Positions 53,412 through 62,621 of a DNA stretch of 64,000 nucleotides are shown piece by piece. Location: positions 24,975 through 88,974 of the forward strand of contig CAWAED010000007.1 of NCBI GenBank assembly GCA_963781105.1, read 5' to 3'. Made by a program: the position numbers and the translations under genes. Below the pieces are notes generated by a model. That model saw only the letters and a list, made by a program, of their open reading frames with translations, did not search any database and was not told where the DNA came from. Every line of letters starts with the position of its first letter. The stretch's first letter is position 1. The DNA is from Palsa-295 sp963781105. GTDB taxonomy: Bacteria; Acidobacteriota; Terriglobia; Acidiferrales; UBA7541.

Positions 53412-54905
53412 ATGAGCACCCTCCGCACGATTCGGAAGTGGTTCTTCCGCTTTTGCCTTCTAGTGATTTTCCTGGTGGCATTCACGTGGTTGGGCGTGCA
53501 CCTTTCACGTGCTTACTATCTCCGGCAGGCGAAACAGCCGCCCTCGGCTTTCATGGTCGAAAGCGCACCGGTCATCGCGCTAATTCACGCACGCGTAATC
53601 AATGGCACCGCGTCGCCAGCGCAGGATGACCAAACGCTGATCCTGGAAAATGGAATGATCAACGATGTTGGTCCGTCGTCGTCGATTAAGGTTCCGGCGG
53701 GTGCGCGTGTCATTGATCTTTCCAGCAAGACCGTTTTTCCCGGCCTCGTGATGCTTCACGAACATCTCTTCACCATTTCGCCTGATAGCACGCCAAAGAC
53801 GATTCTGGTCGTTGAGCAGCCTGTTTCGTTTCCGCTGATGTATCTCGCCGCGGGCGTGACCACCTTGCGTACGACTGGAAGCATATTTCCGCAAGCCGAC
53901 CTCGCGATAAAGAGCGCCATCGACTCTGGCCAGCGCCCCGGGCCGGACATGTTTTTGACTGCGCCATACCTGGAATCGAACCCGCTCACTTTTTCGCAGA
54001 TGCATGCGATCGCCGGTCCGGACGAAGCTCGTCGCGCGGTTGACGAAGGCGCCGCGGAGGGCATGACTTCTTTCAAAGCGTACATACATCTAACGCCGGA
54101 AGAACTCAAAGCAGCCATCGACGAAGCGCATAGTAAGGGCCTGAAAATTACTGGGCATCTGTGCTCCGTGGGATTTACGGAAGCGGCCGACATGGGAATC
54201 GATGGTCTTGAGCACGGCATCGGAGTCGACACGGAATTTTTCCCCGGGAAGCAGCCTGGAATTTGCCCTCCGGATCGCGCCGCTGGAAAAGACATCAACG
54301 ATCGACTGGATATCGAAAGTCCGGAAGTGCAGCGGATGATTCATCACCTGGTGGAGCGGCATGTTGCAATCACCTCGACGATGGCTGTCTTCGCTGATGT
54401 CACAGATGACGCGCAGCCCATGTCTGCCCTTGAGGACCGCGAGATGCGCGCGCTTTGCTTCAAGAGCGCTCTCATATACAGAATTCTACGAGCGTTCGTC
54501 TTGCCGAAAATTGTTATGCATCACCTGATGCCCAAAGAAATGCAATTCGAGCGTGATTTCGCCGCTGCGGGCGGCCTGTTGCTCGCGGGCGCCGATCCCA
54601 CGGGCGACGGTGGAACGTTGGCGGGTTATGCCGATCAGCGTGAAATCGAATTGCTCGTGAAGGCAGGCTTTACACCGGTGGAAGCAATTCACATCGCAAC
54701 ACAAAATGGCGCCGAGGCGCTCGGCCAAAGCGATCGAGTCGGTACAATCGCAAAAGGCAAGCAGGCGGACTTGGTCGTCGTTGCAGGAGATCCATCGACA
54801 AATATTTCCGACATTCGCAATGTGGATCTGGTTTTCCGCAAAGGTATCGGCTACAGCTCCGCAAAACTATTCGGCGCAATCAAAGGTCTCGTGGGTGTGC
54901 AATGA
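53412..54905 (+). CDS. Membrane-anchored amidohydrolase
   Basis: This 497-residue metal-dependent hydrolase has an N-terminal membrane anchor (FFRFCLLVIFLVAFTWLGVHL). Metal-site regions are LVMLHEHLF (H-x-H in place), FKAYIHL (Lys), ITGHLCSVG (His), LEHGIGV (His) and LLAGADPTGDGG (Asp). The C-terminal GTIAKGKQADLVVVAGDP is characteristic of the family. It is probably periplasmic and acts on amide or ester bonds. GAGG precedes the ATG at 53,412. Confidence 0.88.
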   Translation: MSTLRTIRKWFFRFCLLVIFLVAFTWLGVHLSRAYYLRQAKQPPSAFMVESAPVIALIHARVINGTASPAQDDQTLILENGMINDVGPSSSIKVPAGARVIDLSSKTVFPGLVMLHEHLFTISPDSTPKTILVVEQPVSFPLMYLAAGVTTLRTTGSIFPQADLAIKSAIDSGQRPGPDMFLTAPYLESNPLTFSQMHAIAGPDEARRAVDEGAAEGMTSFKAYIHLTPEELKAAIDEAHSKGLKITGHLCSVGFTEAADMGIDGLEHGIGVDTEFFPGKQPGICPPDRAAGKDINDRLDIESPEVQRMIHHLVERHVAITSTMAVFADVTDDAQPMSALEDREMRALCFKSALIYRILRAFVLPKIVMHHLMPKEMQFERDFAAAGGLLLAGADPTGDGGTLAGYADQREIELLVKAGFTPVEAIHIATQNGAEALGQSDRVGTIAKGKQADLVVVAGDPSTNISDIRNVDLVFRKGIGYSSAKLFGAIKGLVGVQ

Positions 54906-55008
54906 CGCTGTTTTTTTTGGTTAGTGCCTGATTAACGCATTATAAAAGGGCGCCCGCTCGAAGTAGATTTTGATCGTCGCATCAACGTCTACAACAAGGA
55001 GCGCCCTC

Positions 55009-56076
55009 ATGAATGACGCCAAGTATATTGGGATGGATGTGCATCAGGCAACGATCTGTGCGGCGGTGCGGGATTCGAGCGGAAATCTAGTAATGGAAGC
55101 CACACTCGAAACGAAAGCCGAAACCATCCTCGAGTTTGTTCGTGGTCTGCGCGGCAGTTTGCGGGTGAGCTTCGAAGAAGGAACTTGTGCCGCTTGGTTG
55201 CACGATCTTTTGCAACCTCACGTCAGCGAAGTGTTGGTTTGTGATTCGCGTAAAAATGCCCTGTTGAGAGTTGGAAACAAGAACGATCGTGAAGATGCAC
55301 GCAAGCTGTCCGAACTGTTGTTCCTGAACAAGCTCCATTCGGTTTATCACGGCGAAACTGGAATCCGCACGCTGAAGGAACTGGCGCGTAGCTATCTGAC
55401 GATCACCCGCGATCTGACCCGCGTGATGAATCGCCTGAAGGCGATCTATCGCGGTTGGGGGATAGCTTGTGCTGGCCAGCAAGTGTATGCACCGCGCTGC
55501 CGTGCCGAATGGCTCGCGAAGATCGCGGAGGCCGGCGTGCGCCGACGCGCCCAGATCTACTATCAGCAGTTCGACGTCTTAGCGGCTTTGCGTCAGGAAG
55601 CGCGCCGAGAGCTATTAGCGGAATCCCGGAAACATCCGGCCCAGAGATTACTGCGGCAGATTCCCGCGATCGGCCCCATCCGCGCCGCTCTGTTGATTGC
55701 TCTGATGCAGACGCCTCATCGCTTCCGTACCAAGCGGCAGCTGTGGGCCTACTGCGGACTGGCGCTGAGAACTTACGAAAGTGGGGAATATCGCTTCGTT
55801 GGAGGCCAACTCAAACGCTCGAAGAAAGCGGTGACCATCCGCGGACTGAACCAAAATCACAATCACGATCTGAAGAATATCTTTAAGGGAGCGGCCACGC
55901 GAGCGGCTGCTACCGTCGGACCTTTTCAGAATTTCTACGAGGCTCGCCTGGCCAGCGGCATGAAACCACCGATGGCGCGCCTCACCTTGGCGCGCAAGAT
56001 CGCAGCCATCACTTTGCTCGTTTGGAAGAAAGGAGTTCGTTTCGACGCTAAACAGTTAAAGCAACAAGCAGCTTGA
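55009..56076 (+). CDS. IS110-family transposase (copy C)
   Basis: An intact 355-residue DEDD transposase, more diverged from A, B and D than they are from each other. RuvC-like residues are in GMDVHQ, FEEGT and NDREDARKLSE. The C-terminal Transposase_20 part has IPAIGPIRAALLIALM and YCGLALRTYESGEY with the candidate Ser. CAAGGAG precedes the ATG. Confidence 0.92.
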   Translation: MNDAKYIGMDVHQATICAAVRDSSGNLVMEATLETKAETILEFVRGLRGSLRVSFEEGTCAAWLHDLLQPHVSEVLVCDSRKNALLRVGNKNDREDARKLSELLFLNKLHSVYHGETGIRTLKELARSYLTITRDLTRVMNRLKAIYRGWGIACAGQQVYAPRCRAEWLAKIAEAGVRRRAQIYYQQFDVLAALRQEARRELLAESRKHPAQRLLRQIPAIGPIRAALLIALMQTPHRFRTKRQLWAYCGLALRTYESGEYRFVGGQLKRSKKAVTIRGLNQNHNHDLKNIFKGAATRAAATVGPFQNFYEARLASGMKPPMARLTLARKIAAITLLVWKKGVRFDAKQLKQQAA

Positions 56077-56130
56077 GCGGCTGGTAAGAACTCTTTTCCT
56101 CGCTGAATTTAGGTCTGGCGGCGATCTGTC

Positions 56131-56309
56131 GGTTCTTCTGGCGCTCTGGTTCGAGGGTGAGTATCCATAAGGGCGTTAGCTGGAGAGTGTGCTTCGAGCA
56201 CCATCCATCTCTTGATTAACTATATGCCCCCTCGGATAACCAGAAAAAGCTATAGGCCTCGAGCCTCAGATAGAACTATGGTTGGCATTTTTGCAACCGC
56301 ACTGCTTGT
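56131..56309 (+). ncRNA. Candidate IS110 bridge RNA, copy C
   Basis: It shares GGTTCGAGGG, CCCCCTCGGATAACC, GAAAAAGC and CTGCTTGT with copies A and B. The donor-guide word ATAGAAC (56,270-56,276) equals the right terminus (56,466-56,472). CATAAGGGCGTT (56,166-56,177) matches the complement of the right flank at 9 of 12 positions, including TAAG and GCGTT. Confidence 0.72.
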
Positions 56310-56714
56310 CGCATCAGAAACCGAAGGCGTCGTCACGACCGCAACATGAATCGGCGAAAAAAGAGAAACCCAAGAGCCTCCCAACATTACCTGGGCTGGA
56401 GAGACCGGCAAAAATCTTTGCTCTTTCCAGTCGCCGGGAAAGTTTTTCTCTTGACTCTCCCCTTTATAGAACGCTCTTACCGGAGAAGTCCTATAAAAGG
56501 GAATGTCAACAGAAAAATCTCCCCGTCGGCTCGATGCCGGTCGTTTTTTCTCTCGGCATTCAGCCCAACTGTTTGAACGTGCCCCCTCGCTTCGAGAGTG
56601 GTCTTACTCAGGCTGCGTGTCCTGTTTCGTCTCCGCGCAGGAAGCGGAGATATGTTTCCTCTCCCCTGTGGTTCCATTTCGCTGTCGTGGCGGCGCCAAT
56701 CGTTTTCTGAAACA

Positions 56715-56896
56715 ACAAGCCTGACGGTTGTCCACTGGATGAGTGGCAACACATGGTCCTATTGGAGACTCGCAGCCTATGGCTTTCTTCGATTGTCCGA
56801 GGGGGCATAGGGTGAAGTCGGAGACTCACGCGCTTCCCGCACGGGCCTGACTTCTCCGGTTGATACTTCCCCTCGAAATCGAGCGTCTCAAGAACC
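56715..56896 (-). ncRNA. Candidate IS110 bridge RNA, copy D
   Basis: It has the same conserved frame as the other copies (GGTTCTTGAGACGCTCG, CCCCCTCGGACAA, GCTTGT). The donor-guide word is ATAGGAC (56,762-56,756), matching the changed right terminus ATAGGAC (56,494-56,488). ACCGGAGAAGTC (56,860-56,849) is exactly complementary over 12 bases to the right-junction sequence GACTTCTCCGGT (56,490-56,479). Confidence 0.83.
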
Positions 56897-56953
56897 CGAC
56901 AGCACCGCCGGGAATGGCCCCCGGGGACGGAACGGACTCTCAGCCAGAGGCGC

Positions 56954-58021
56954 TCAAACTGCTTGTGGTTTCAAATAGTTGGCGTCGAAACGTACCTCCT
57001 TCTTCCAGACGATCAACGTGATCGCGGCAATTTTCCTCGCCAAGGTCAGGCGCGCCATCGTGGGTTTCCTCCCTTTGACGAGCAAATTCTCATAGAAATC
57101 GTGTAGCGGTCCGGCCGCAGTGCTGGCTCTCATCGCCGCACCCTTGAAAATGTCTTTGAGGTCGTGGTTGTGGTTCTCATTGAGGCCACGCAGCGTCGCC
57201 GGTCTGTTGGAACGTTGCAGCTGACCTTCCCGAACGTGGTACTGGGCACTGTCATGCGTTTCTAATCCCAGGCCGCTGTAGGTCCAAAGTTGTCGCTTGG
57301 TGCGGAATCGATGAGGCGTCTGCATCAGCGCAACCAATAGAGCCGCCCGGATCGGACCGACCCCCGGAATCTGGCGCAGCAGTTTCCAGGCCTTGTGCTT
57401 CTTGGCTTCCACCAACAGATCCCGTCGCACCTCCTGGCGCAAGAGTTGCAAGGCATCGAGCTGCTGGTAGTAGTGTTCGGCGCGTCGCCGGACGCCGGCT
57501 TCGCGGATTTTACCGAGCCATTCCGCACGGTAACGCGGTGCATACACTTGGTTGCCGAAACACGGAATGCCCCAACCGCGATACAACGCCTTCAGCCGAT
57601 TCATGACCCGCGTAAGATCCTTGGTGATGGTCAGATAACTGCGCGCCAACTCCTTCAACGTTCGCAAGCCGTGCTCTCCGTGATAGACCGACTTGATGTT
57701 GTTCATGTACAACTGCTCGGCCAGCTTGCGGGCATCGATCCGGTCACTCTTACTGCCGTCTTTCAGCAGGGCATTCCTTCGCGGATTACACACTACGACT
57801 TCCGTCACGTGCGGCTTCATCAAGTCGTACAACCAGGCCGCCCAGGTCCCTTCTTCGAACGTGACGCGCACATCTCCGCGCAGCCCGTCGATGAACTGCA
57901 AAATGGTGCTCGCCTTGGTCTCGATGACGCATTCCATCGCCACCTTGCCGACCGAGTTCCTCACTGCAATCGAAATGCTTTCCTTGTGCACATCCATGCC
58001 GATATATTTAGTGCCGGTCAT
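56954..58021 (-). CDS. IS110-family transposase (copy D)
   Basis: An intact 355-residue protein identical to copy E. RuvC-like acidic residues are in GMDVHK, FEEGT and SDRIDARKLAE; the C-terminal part shows IPGVGPIRAALLVALM and YSGLGLETHDSAQY. AAAGGAGCG precedes the ATG at 58,021. Confidence 0.93.
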   Translation of the reverse strand: MTGTKYIGMDVHKESISIAVRNSVGKVAMECVIETKASTILQFIDGLRGDVRVTFEEGTWAAWLYDLMKPHVTEVVVCNPRRNALLKDGSKSDRIDARKLAEQLYMNNIKSVYHGEHGLRTLKELARSYLTITKDLTRVMNRLKALYRGWGIPCFGNQVYAPRYRAEWLGKIREAGVRRRAEHYYQQLDALQLLRQEVRRDLLVEAKKHKAWKLLRQIPGVGPIRAALLVALMQTPHRFRTKRQLWTYSGLGLETHDSAQYHVREGQLQRSNRPATLRGLNENHNHDLKDIFKGAAMRASTAAGPLHDFYENLLVKGRKPTMARLTLARKIAAITLIVWKKEVRFDANYLKPQAV

Positions 58022-58111
58022 AGGGCGCTCCTTTCTTGTAGGCGTTGAGCCATGCACTCAAAACCTACCCCGAAGGGGCGCCCTTTCATAATGTGTGGAG
58101 GATGTCCGAGT

Positions 58112-59560
58112 TTTAGTTGATTGCAGCGACTCTCGATGTTCGGCACTGTAAGTCTACCTACAACCAAGTTCAAGCGACTTCTACTGCCCGGACTTCCTTC
58201 TGCTGAATGCGCGACGGATTCAGTCGTTCCTTCAGCAACAAGATTTCTTGATAGCCTTTGATGCGTCGGAACTTCTTTTCTGCTTCCAACAGTCCTGTGG
58301 CGGTCCAGCGCAGCGGCTGATTTCCTTCGCGCCAACGTTTTACGTTCCGCGCCACCCGCTGAACGGTCGACAAGCACGATTCGATCGGGTTGGTAGTGGC
58401 CAGTTTCCGCCGCAACACCGCTCCTACTCCCAAGCGATGTACCGTCAGCGTTTCTTCCAGCCCCTCCTCCAAGCTTCGGGCAGCGCTCGGATTGATTCTT
58501 TCCAGTTGCCGGAAGATTTTCTGTAGCGCCTCTTTGGCCTCCGCGTAGTTGCTCATCGCGTAGGCATTGCGCATTCGCCGATCGTAGTCTTTCTGGCAGT
58601 TCTCGGGCAGGTACTCCTTCACGTTCCGTCGCTTGTGGATCTGACAACGCTGGACTTCCACTTGCTCTCCGAAGACACGTTCCACACCGGCGCGCAGTGC
58701 TTTCGATCCATCCAGCACCACCAGATACCGCCGCCGCAGATCCAGTCCGCGGTCCACCAGATCTTCCAACAACCCTTTGACCACCGTGGTGTTCTCCGTG
58801 GCTCCTTGCCACACTCCCAACACGTGCTTTTCTCCGCTTTCTGCAATGCCCAGGGCCACCACCAGCACCTGGCCGCCAAAGTGAATGCCATCGATCATCA
58901 GCACCACCAGATTTAGATCCTCCAATCGTCGCTCGCAGAGCGCCCGCAACTGATTGCTACTGGCCTCTACAAACTGCCGACTCACGCTGCTTTTCTCGAT
59001 CCCGTAGCCTTCCACAACACTCTCCACCGCGCGCCGGTAGTTCCGTGTGGACAACCCGGCCACCATGCGTTCCCGCACCGCTCGTTGCAGTTTTCCGTCC
59101 TGTTGCAACTGACCGTAGCTCTCTAATTCCACTTCTCGCCCTTCGCGGGTTCGTACGCGCGGTCGTTCCAGTGGAATTTTCTGTCCAGCAAAAACTACAT
59201 AACCCGGTTGCTTGCCCCAGCGCACACAGCCGGCGCTAGGATTTGGCCGATGCGGAGGTCCGACTCGGCTCGTCACTTCGTTTTCCAAGATGGCACGCAG
59301 AATCTGCAGCCCGGCTTGCCCCGTCAGCTCTTCCACCTGCGCTTGCAGTTCGCTCCACACCTCGGCGATCGGCAACGGCACCTGCACCAGCAACGCCTGC
59401 CCACCGACGACCTCAAACTTGGGATTGGACTTGTGGTCTTTGCTCTGGTATTTGTTTCTCACGGCGGCTCTCTCCTTTAAAAAGGGATTCTCAACCCGAA
59501 CTCTATCCGAGTTCGGGCGAGAGCCGCTGCTTCTTCTTCTCAAGGTTCAACTAAAGGCGG
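58112..59560 (-). mobile_element. IS256-family element
   Basis: About 1.45 kb around an intact IS256 transposase. Short inward-reading matches TTTAGTTGA at both sides (near 58,114 and 59,556) are the best candidates for the terminal repeats, but they are weak and no target duplication is evident. A 9-bp hairpin CCCGAACTC/GAGTTCGGG (59,495-59,517) lies before the gene. Confidence 0.65.
58170..59462 (-). CDS. IS256-family (Mutator-type) transposase
   Basis: The DDE residues are visible: LNLVVLMIDGIHFGG (first Asp), YLVVLDGSKAL (second Asp) and TTNPIESCLSTVQR (Glu). RCQIHKRRNVKEYLP is the family C/H signature. A GTG at 59,462 preceded by AAAGGAGAG is the best start and gives 430 residues; the frame continues upstream without a better one. 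It appears intact. Confidence 0.92.
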   Translation of the reverse strand: MRNKYQSKDHKSNPKFEVVGGQALLVQVPLPIAEVWSELQAQVEELTGQAGLQILRAILENEVTSRVGPPHRPNPSAGCVRWGKQPGYVVFAGQKIPLERPRVRTREGREVELESYGQLQQDGKLQRAVRERMVAGLSTRNYRRAVESVVEGYGIEKSSVSRQFVEASSNQLRALCERRLEDLNLVVLMIDGIHFGGQVLVVALGIAESGEKHVLGVWQGATENTTVVKGLLEDLVDRGLDLRRRYLVVLDGSKALRAGVERVFGEQVEVQRCQIHKRRNVKEYLPENCQKDYDRRMRNAYAMSNYAEAKEALQKIFRQLERINPSAARSLEEGLEETLTVHRLGVGAVLRRKLATTNPIESCLSTVQRVARNVKRWREGNQPLRWTATGLLEAEKKFRRIKGYQEILLLKERLNPSRIQQKEVRAVEVA

Positions 59561-59592
59561 GGCATCCTCGAGAAGTGAAGCGTCACTTCAAA

Positions 59593-59619
59593 TGGACGGT
59601 TATGCGACTAATCGGGACT
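59593..59619. repeat. REP-like palindrome
   Basis: TGGACGGTTA and CTAATCGGGACT are inverted around TGCGA. It lies between the IS256 element and the RidA gene and is related to the sites at 47,037 and 60,296. Confidence 0.5.
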
Positions 59620-59723
59620 TGGCCGCTTGGCCGAGCACTCTGGATTGCCTCAAAACTATTTTAGCTTTGCGTACTCGGCTTTTGCTGCGATGCGGGATTG
59701 TCTCGATGCGCTAGATTTTGCTA

Positions 59724-60179
59724 TTAATTTACCCGCGCAATGCAATCGACTTCGATTTTCCGTCCCGTCCGCAGCACGGCCTGAACGGTTGTACGCGCGG
59801 GGAAATTGTCCTTGAAAAATTCCCGGTACACGTCGTTCATAGCTTCAAAGTCTTTTAGGTCCGCAAGAAAAACCGAGACCTTGACTACATTTTCCAGGCT
59901 GCTGTTCGACGATTTCAGAATGTTCGAGATGTTGGTTAGCTCCAGGCGGGTTTCCGATTGAATGTCCCCAAGCTCCATCTGCTGAGTTTTGGGATTTATA
60001 GGTCCCTGCCCGGCCACAAAAACAAAGCCACCCGCTGCAACCCCTTGAGAGTAGGGTCCCAGCGCCTTAGGAAAATCAGGCGAGCTGATGGTCTTTTTGT
60101 CTGACCTAGACAGCTGTGCTTGGGGAGCAACGCCCATACACAGAGTCAGGAACACGAGAAATAGCGTCTCTACTCTCAT
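59724..60179 (-). CDS. RidA-family protein with signal peptide
   Basis: The 151-residue protein is a YjgF/YER057c/UK114 trimer subunit: SSPDFPKALGPYSQGV at the start, the catalytic Arg in FPARTTVQAVL and the end IEVDCIARV. Cytosolic RidA hydrolyses reactive enamines and imines from PLP enzymes. Here the domain follows a signal peptide (LFLVFLTLCMGVAPQA), so it is exported. AAGGAGG precedes the ATG. Confidence 0.88.
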   Translation of the reverse strand: MRVETLFLVFLTLCMGVAPQAQLSRSDKKTISSPDFPKALGPYSQGVAAGGFVFVAGQGPINPKTQQMELGDIQSETRLELTNISNILKSSNSSLENVVKVSVFLADLKDFEAMNDVYREFFKDNFPARTTVQAVLRTGRKIEVDCIARVN

Positions 60180-60295
60180 CGGAATCCTCCTTCCAACTTT
60201 AGGTGCGTTTGAGCGCTAAATGGCGGCTACGTTATTCTTAAGAATATGTGGTGTCAATGGCTCCTACCGGACATTCGAAGTTCCGGTACGTGACT

Positions 60296-60321
60296 TGTCC
60301 GGTTAGGCGACTTATCGGGCA
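60296..60321. repeat. REP-like palindrome, intact
   Basis: TGTCCGGTTAG and CTTATCGGGCA are inverted around GCGA. Its right arm CTTATCGGGCA closely resembles the right flank of IS110 copy B, so it looks like an unoccupied landing site. Confidence 0.6.
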
Positions 60322-60349
60322 TTGACACAACCTATGTTACTTCGAGACG

Positions 60350-60442
60350 ATGCGCTGGATCATCGAGCGCTTGTTCGGCTGGGACGAACCGCGCGAGGAC
60401 AAAAAAAAGGCCGCCCGCAAGGCGACCATCGTTCAAACCTGA
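60350..60442 (+). CDS. Possible 30-residue upstream peptide
   Basis: ATG at 60,350 opens 30 codons (MRWIIERLFGWDEPREDKKK and ten more residues) ending in a TGA that precedes GGAG of the dehalogenase ribosome-binding site. It may be a translated leader or the tail of a lost gene. Support is weak. Confidence 0.25.
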   Translation: MRWIIERLFGWDEPREDKKKAARKATIVQT

Positions 60443-60455
60443 AGGAGACACGCAC

Positions 60456-61361
60456 ATGATTGCTGCAACTTCTAGGTATAAGAAACAACGGAAGCAGGTG
60501 CTCGGCCACGAAATGGCATATGTAGAGGCAGGACAGGGCGACCCGATCGTGTTGTTGCACGGAAATCCCACTTCGTCGTATCTGTGGCGCAACGTGATGC
60601 CCCACCTGGAGCCCCTGGGCCGCTGCATCGCTCCCGATTTGATCGGTATGGGCGATTCCGAAAAGCTTTCGAACAGTGGCCCGGGCTCGTATCGCTTCGT
60701 CGAGCACCGCCGCTACCTTGACGCCTTGCTCGACGCGCTGAATGTGCGCGAACGCGTGACCCTGGTCATTCATGACTGGGGTTCGGGCCTCGGCTTCGAC
60801 TGGGCCAACCGCCATCGCGAGGCCGTCAAGGGAATCGCGTTCATGGAAGCGATCGTGGCGCCGCAGGGCAAAGACCATTGGGACAAAATGGGAATGCGCG
60901 AAGCCTTGGAGGCGGTGCGTTCGGAGGCCGGCGACAAGATGGTTCTGCAGGACAATTATTTTATCGAAGAGATCCTGCCGAACGCAATTCTGCGCAAGCT
61001 TACCGCCGAAGAAATGGCGGAGTATCGACGGCCGTTCACCGAGCCTGGCGAATCACGACGACCCACGCTGACATGGCCGCGAGAGATCCCAATCGAAGGC
61101 GAACCGGCTGACGTGCATGCGATCGCGACTGCATACGCGGACTGGCTGGGGCAGAGCAATGTGCCCAAGCTTTTCCTGAAGGCTGAACCGGGCGCAATTC
61201 TCGCGAGTGAGAAGCTGGTGAATCTGGTGCGGAGCTGGCCAGCGCTTACTGAGACGAGTGTGAAGGGAGTCCATTTTGTTCAAGAAGATTCGCCGGACGA
61301 AATCGGGAGGGCTATCGCCGAGTGGATGGCGCAAGGCAAGACTAATCGCGCGGCGTCGTAG
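60456..61361 (+). CDS. Haloalkane dehalogenase
   Basis: This 301-residue alpha/beta hydrolase cleaves carbon-halogen bonds to give alcohol and halide. HGNPTSSYLWRN supplies the halide-binding Asn and the oxyanion region. VIHDWGSGLGFDWA carries the nucleophilic Asp with the adjacent halide-binding Trp. FMEAI carries the catalytic Glu and GVHFVQEDSPDEIG the catalytic His. This is the subfamily II (DhaA/LinB-like) arrangement. AAGGAGA precedes the ATG. Confidence 0.92.
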   Translation: MIAATSRYKKQRKQVLGHEMAYVEAGQGDPIVLLHGNPTSSYLWRNVMPHLEPLGRCIAPDLIGMGDSEKLSNSGPGSYRFVEHRRYLDALLDALNVRERVTLVIHDWGSGLGFDWANRHREAVKGIAFMEAIVAPQGKDHWDKMGMREALEAVRSEAGDKMVLQDNYFIEEILPNAILRKLTAEEMAEYRRPFTEPGESRRPTLTWPREIPIEGEPADVHAIATAYADWLGQSNVPKLFLKAEPGAILASEKLVNLVRSWPALTETSVKGVHFVQEDSPDEIGRAIAEWMAQGKTNRAAS

Positions 61362-61484
61362 ACTTACAACGAAATCGAATGTTGCTAGGGCTGGATAGTT
61401 GGCTTATCGGACACAATTCGGGGCGGCCTGCGGACAGTCGGGCCGCCCTCCCGTTCTTCCCCACAAATGAAACAGGAGAGAGCC

Positions 61485-62189
61485 ATGAAGAGCGAATTTC
61501 CCGCACACTCAGCGGTCATCTTAGTACACGCGGCATGGGCAGACGGCTCATGTTGGAGCAACATCATTGTGCCGTTGCAACAGCGCGGCCTTCTAGTGAT
61601 TTGCGCGCCCATACCGATGACGACTTTAGGCGACGATGCTGCGGCGGTGAGCAGAGTATTGGAACGGACCAGCGGACCTTTAGTGCTGGTGGGGCATGCC
61701 TACTCCGGTGCGGTGATCGCCGCGATACGGGAAGAGCGAATCAAGTCTTTGGTGTATATTGCTGCCCTCGCTCCCGATGAAGGCGAGCCCGTTGGGAAAG
61801 TTTTTTACCGGGACGAACCGCATCCAGATCAGCCGAAGATGGTTCCCGACTCCCATAACCTTGTCTGGATGCCGGAAGATGCATTTGGCCGAGCGCTCGC
61901 CCAGAAAGCGTCCGCGGAGCAGGCGAGTATTGCCGCCGCCGTGCAACGGCCCATCGCCGTTCAATGTGTTCAGGACCCGTCCCCAAAGCCGCTGTGGAAG
62001 TCAAAACCGACGTGGTATCTGGTAGCCGAAGAAGACCGCATGATTAATCCGAAGACACAGCATTTCATGGCCGAGCGCATGGGAGCGAAGATACATTCCC
62101 ATCGCGTAGACCACACTCCGATGTACGCCGACCCGAACGTTGTGGTCGACGTGATCCTCGAGGCGGCGCGGGAAAGCTTGCCCTCCTGA
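61485..62189 (+). CDS. Alpha/beta hydrolase-fold protein lacking the nucleophile Ser
   Basis: A 234-residue protein of the EstC-like alpha/beta hydrolase group (VILVHAAWADGSCWSNIIVPL and the terminal His in VDHTPMYADP). The nucleophile elbow, usually GHSxGG, reads GHAYSG, so the canonical Ser is Ala. It may use another residue or be non-catalytic. GGAGAG precedes the ATG at 61,485. It lies 120 bases downstream of the dehalogenase on the same strand. Confidence 0.78.
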   Translation: MKSEFPAHSAVILVHAAWADGSCWSNIIVPLQQRGLLVICAPIPMTTLGDDAAAVSRVLERTSGPLVLVGHAYSGAVIAAIREERIKSLVYIAALAPDEGEPVGKVFYRDEPHPDQPKMVPDSHNLVWMPEDAFGRALAQKASAEQASIAAAVQRPIAVQCVQDPSPKPLWKSKPTWYLVAEEDRMINPKTQHFMAERMGAKIHSHRVDHTPMYADPNVVVDVILEAARESLPS

Positions 62190-62621
62190 CGATACTGTTC
62201 TCTTGCGATAAACAATTGTGGAGTCGGCATTATCGGAAACCTATCGCGTTCAGATGATGGACTGAGTGTTTAGAATTTGCTCGTCGCGCTCGCGCATGCG
62301 GCCGATACACAATATGGCGATCAATTAAAATCACTTCCCACTATATGGGATTTCGAAGTCAGGCTAACTCCTGATTAACGCCGTTACCGGAGAAGTCCTA
62401 TAAAAGGGAATGTCAACAGAAAAATCTCCCCGTCGGCTCGATGCCGGTCGTTTTTTCTCTCGGCATTCAGCCCAACTGTTTGAACGTGCCCCCTCGCTTC
62501 GAGAGTGGTCTTACTCAGGCTGCGTGTCCTGTTTCGTCTCCGCGCAGGAAGCGGAGATATGTTTCCTCTCCCCTGTGGTTCCATTTCGCTGTCGTGGCGG
62601 CGCCAATCGTTTTCTGAAACA

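Larger units (their letters stand above)
54939..56472 (+). mobile_element. IS110/IS1111-type element, copy C
   Basis: The left end CATTATAAAAGGGCGCCCG and the right end ending CCTTTATAGAAC frame an intact transposase. The left flank is AGTGCCTGATTAACGC, an arm of the REP-like palindrome. Its right end lies 15 bases from the right end of copy D, tail to tail. Confidence 0.85.
56488..58093 (-). mobile_element. IS110/IS1111-type element, copy D
   Basis: On the minus strand it runs from CATTATGAAAGGGCGCCCC to TTGACATTCCCTTTTATAGGAC. It is about 1.6 kb and, as far as I compared, identical in sequence to copy E, 5,907 bases away, which indicates recent transposition. Confidence 0.88.

Noticed and set aside
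58018..58812. Long minus-strand frame antisense to no gene but overlapping the IS256 transposase in another frame
   Set aside because: It shares the strand with the IS256 transposase and lies in an alternative frame of it; the DDE frame is clearly the coding one.
60296..60321. Integron attC-like heptamer GTTAGGC within the REP-like palindrome
   Set aside because: Other copies of the palindrome lack the heptamer, there is no integron-type integrase and no paired attC core sites. The recurrence is better explained by REP-like repeats.
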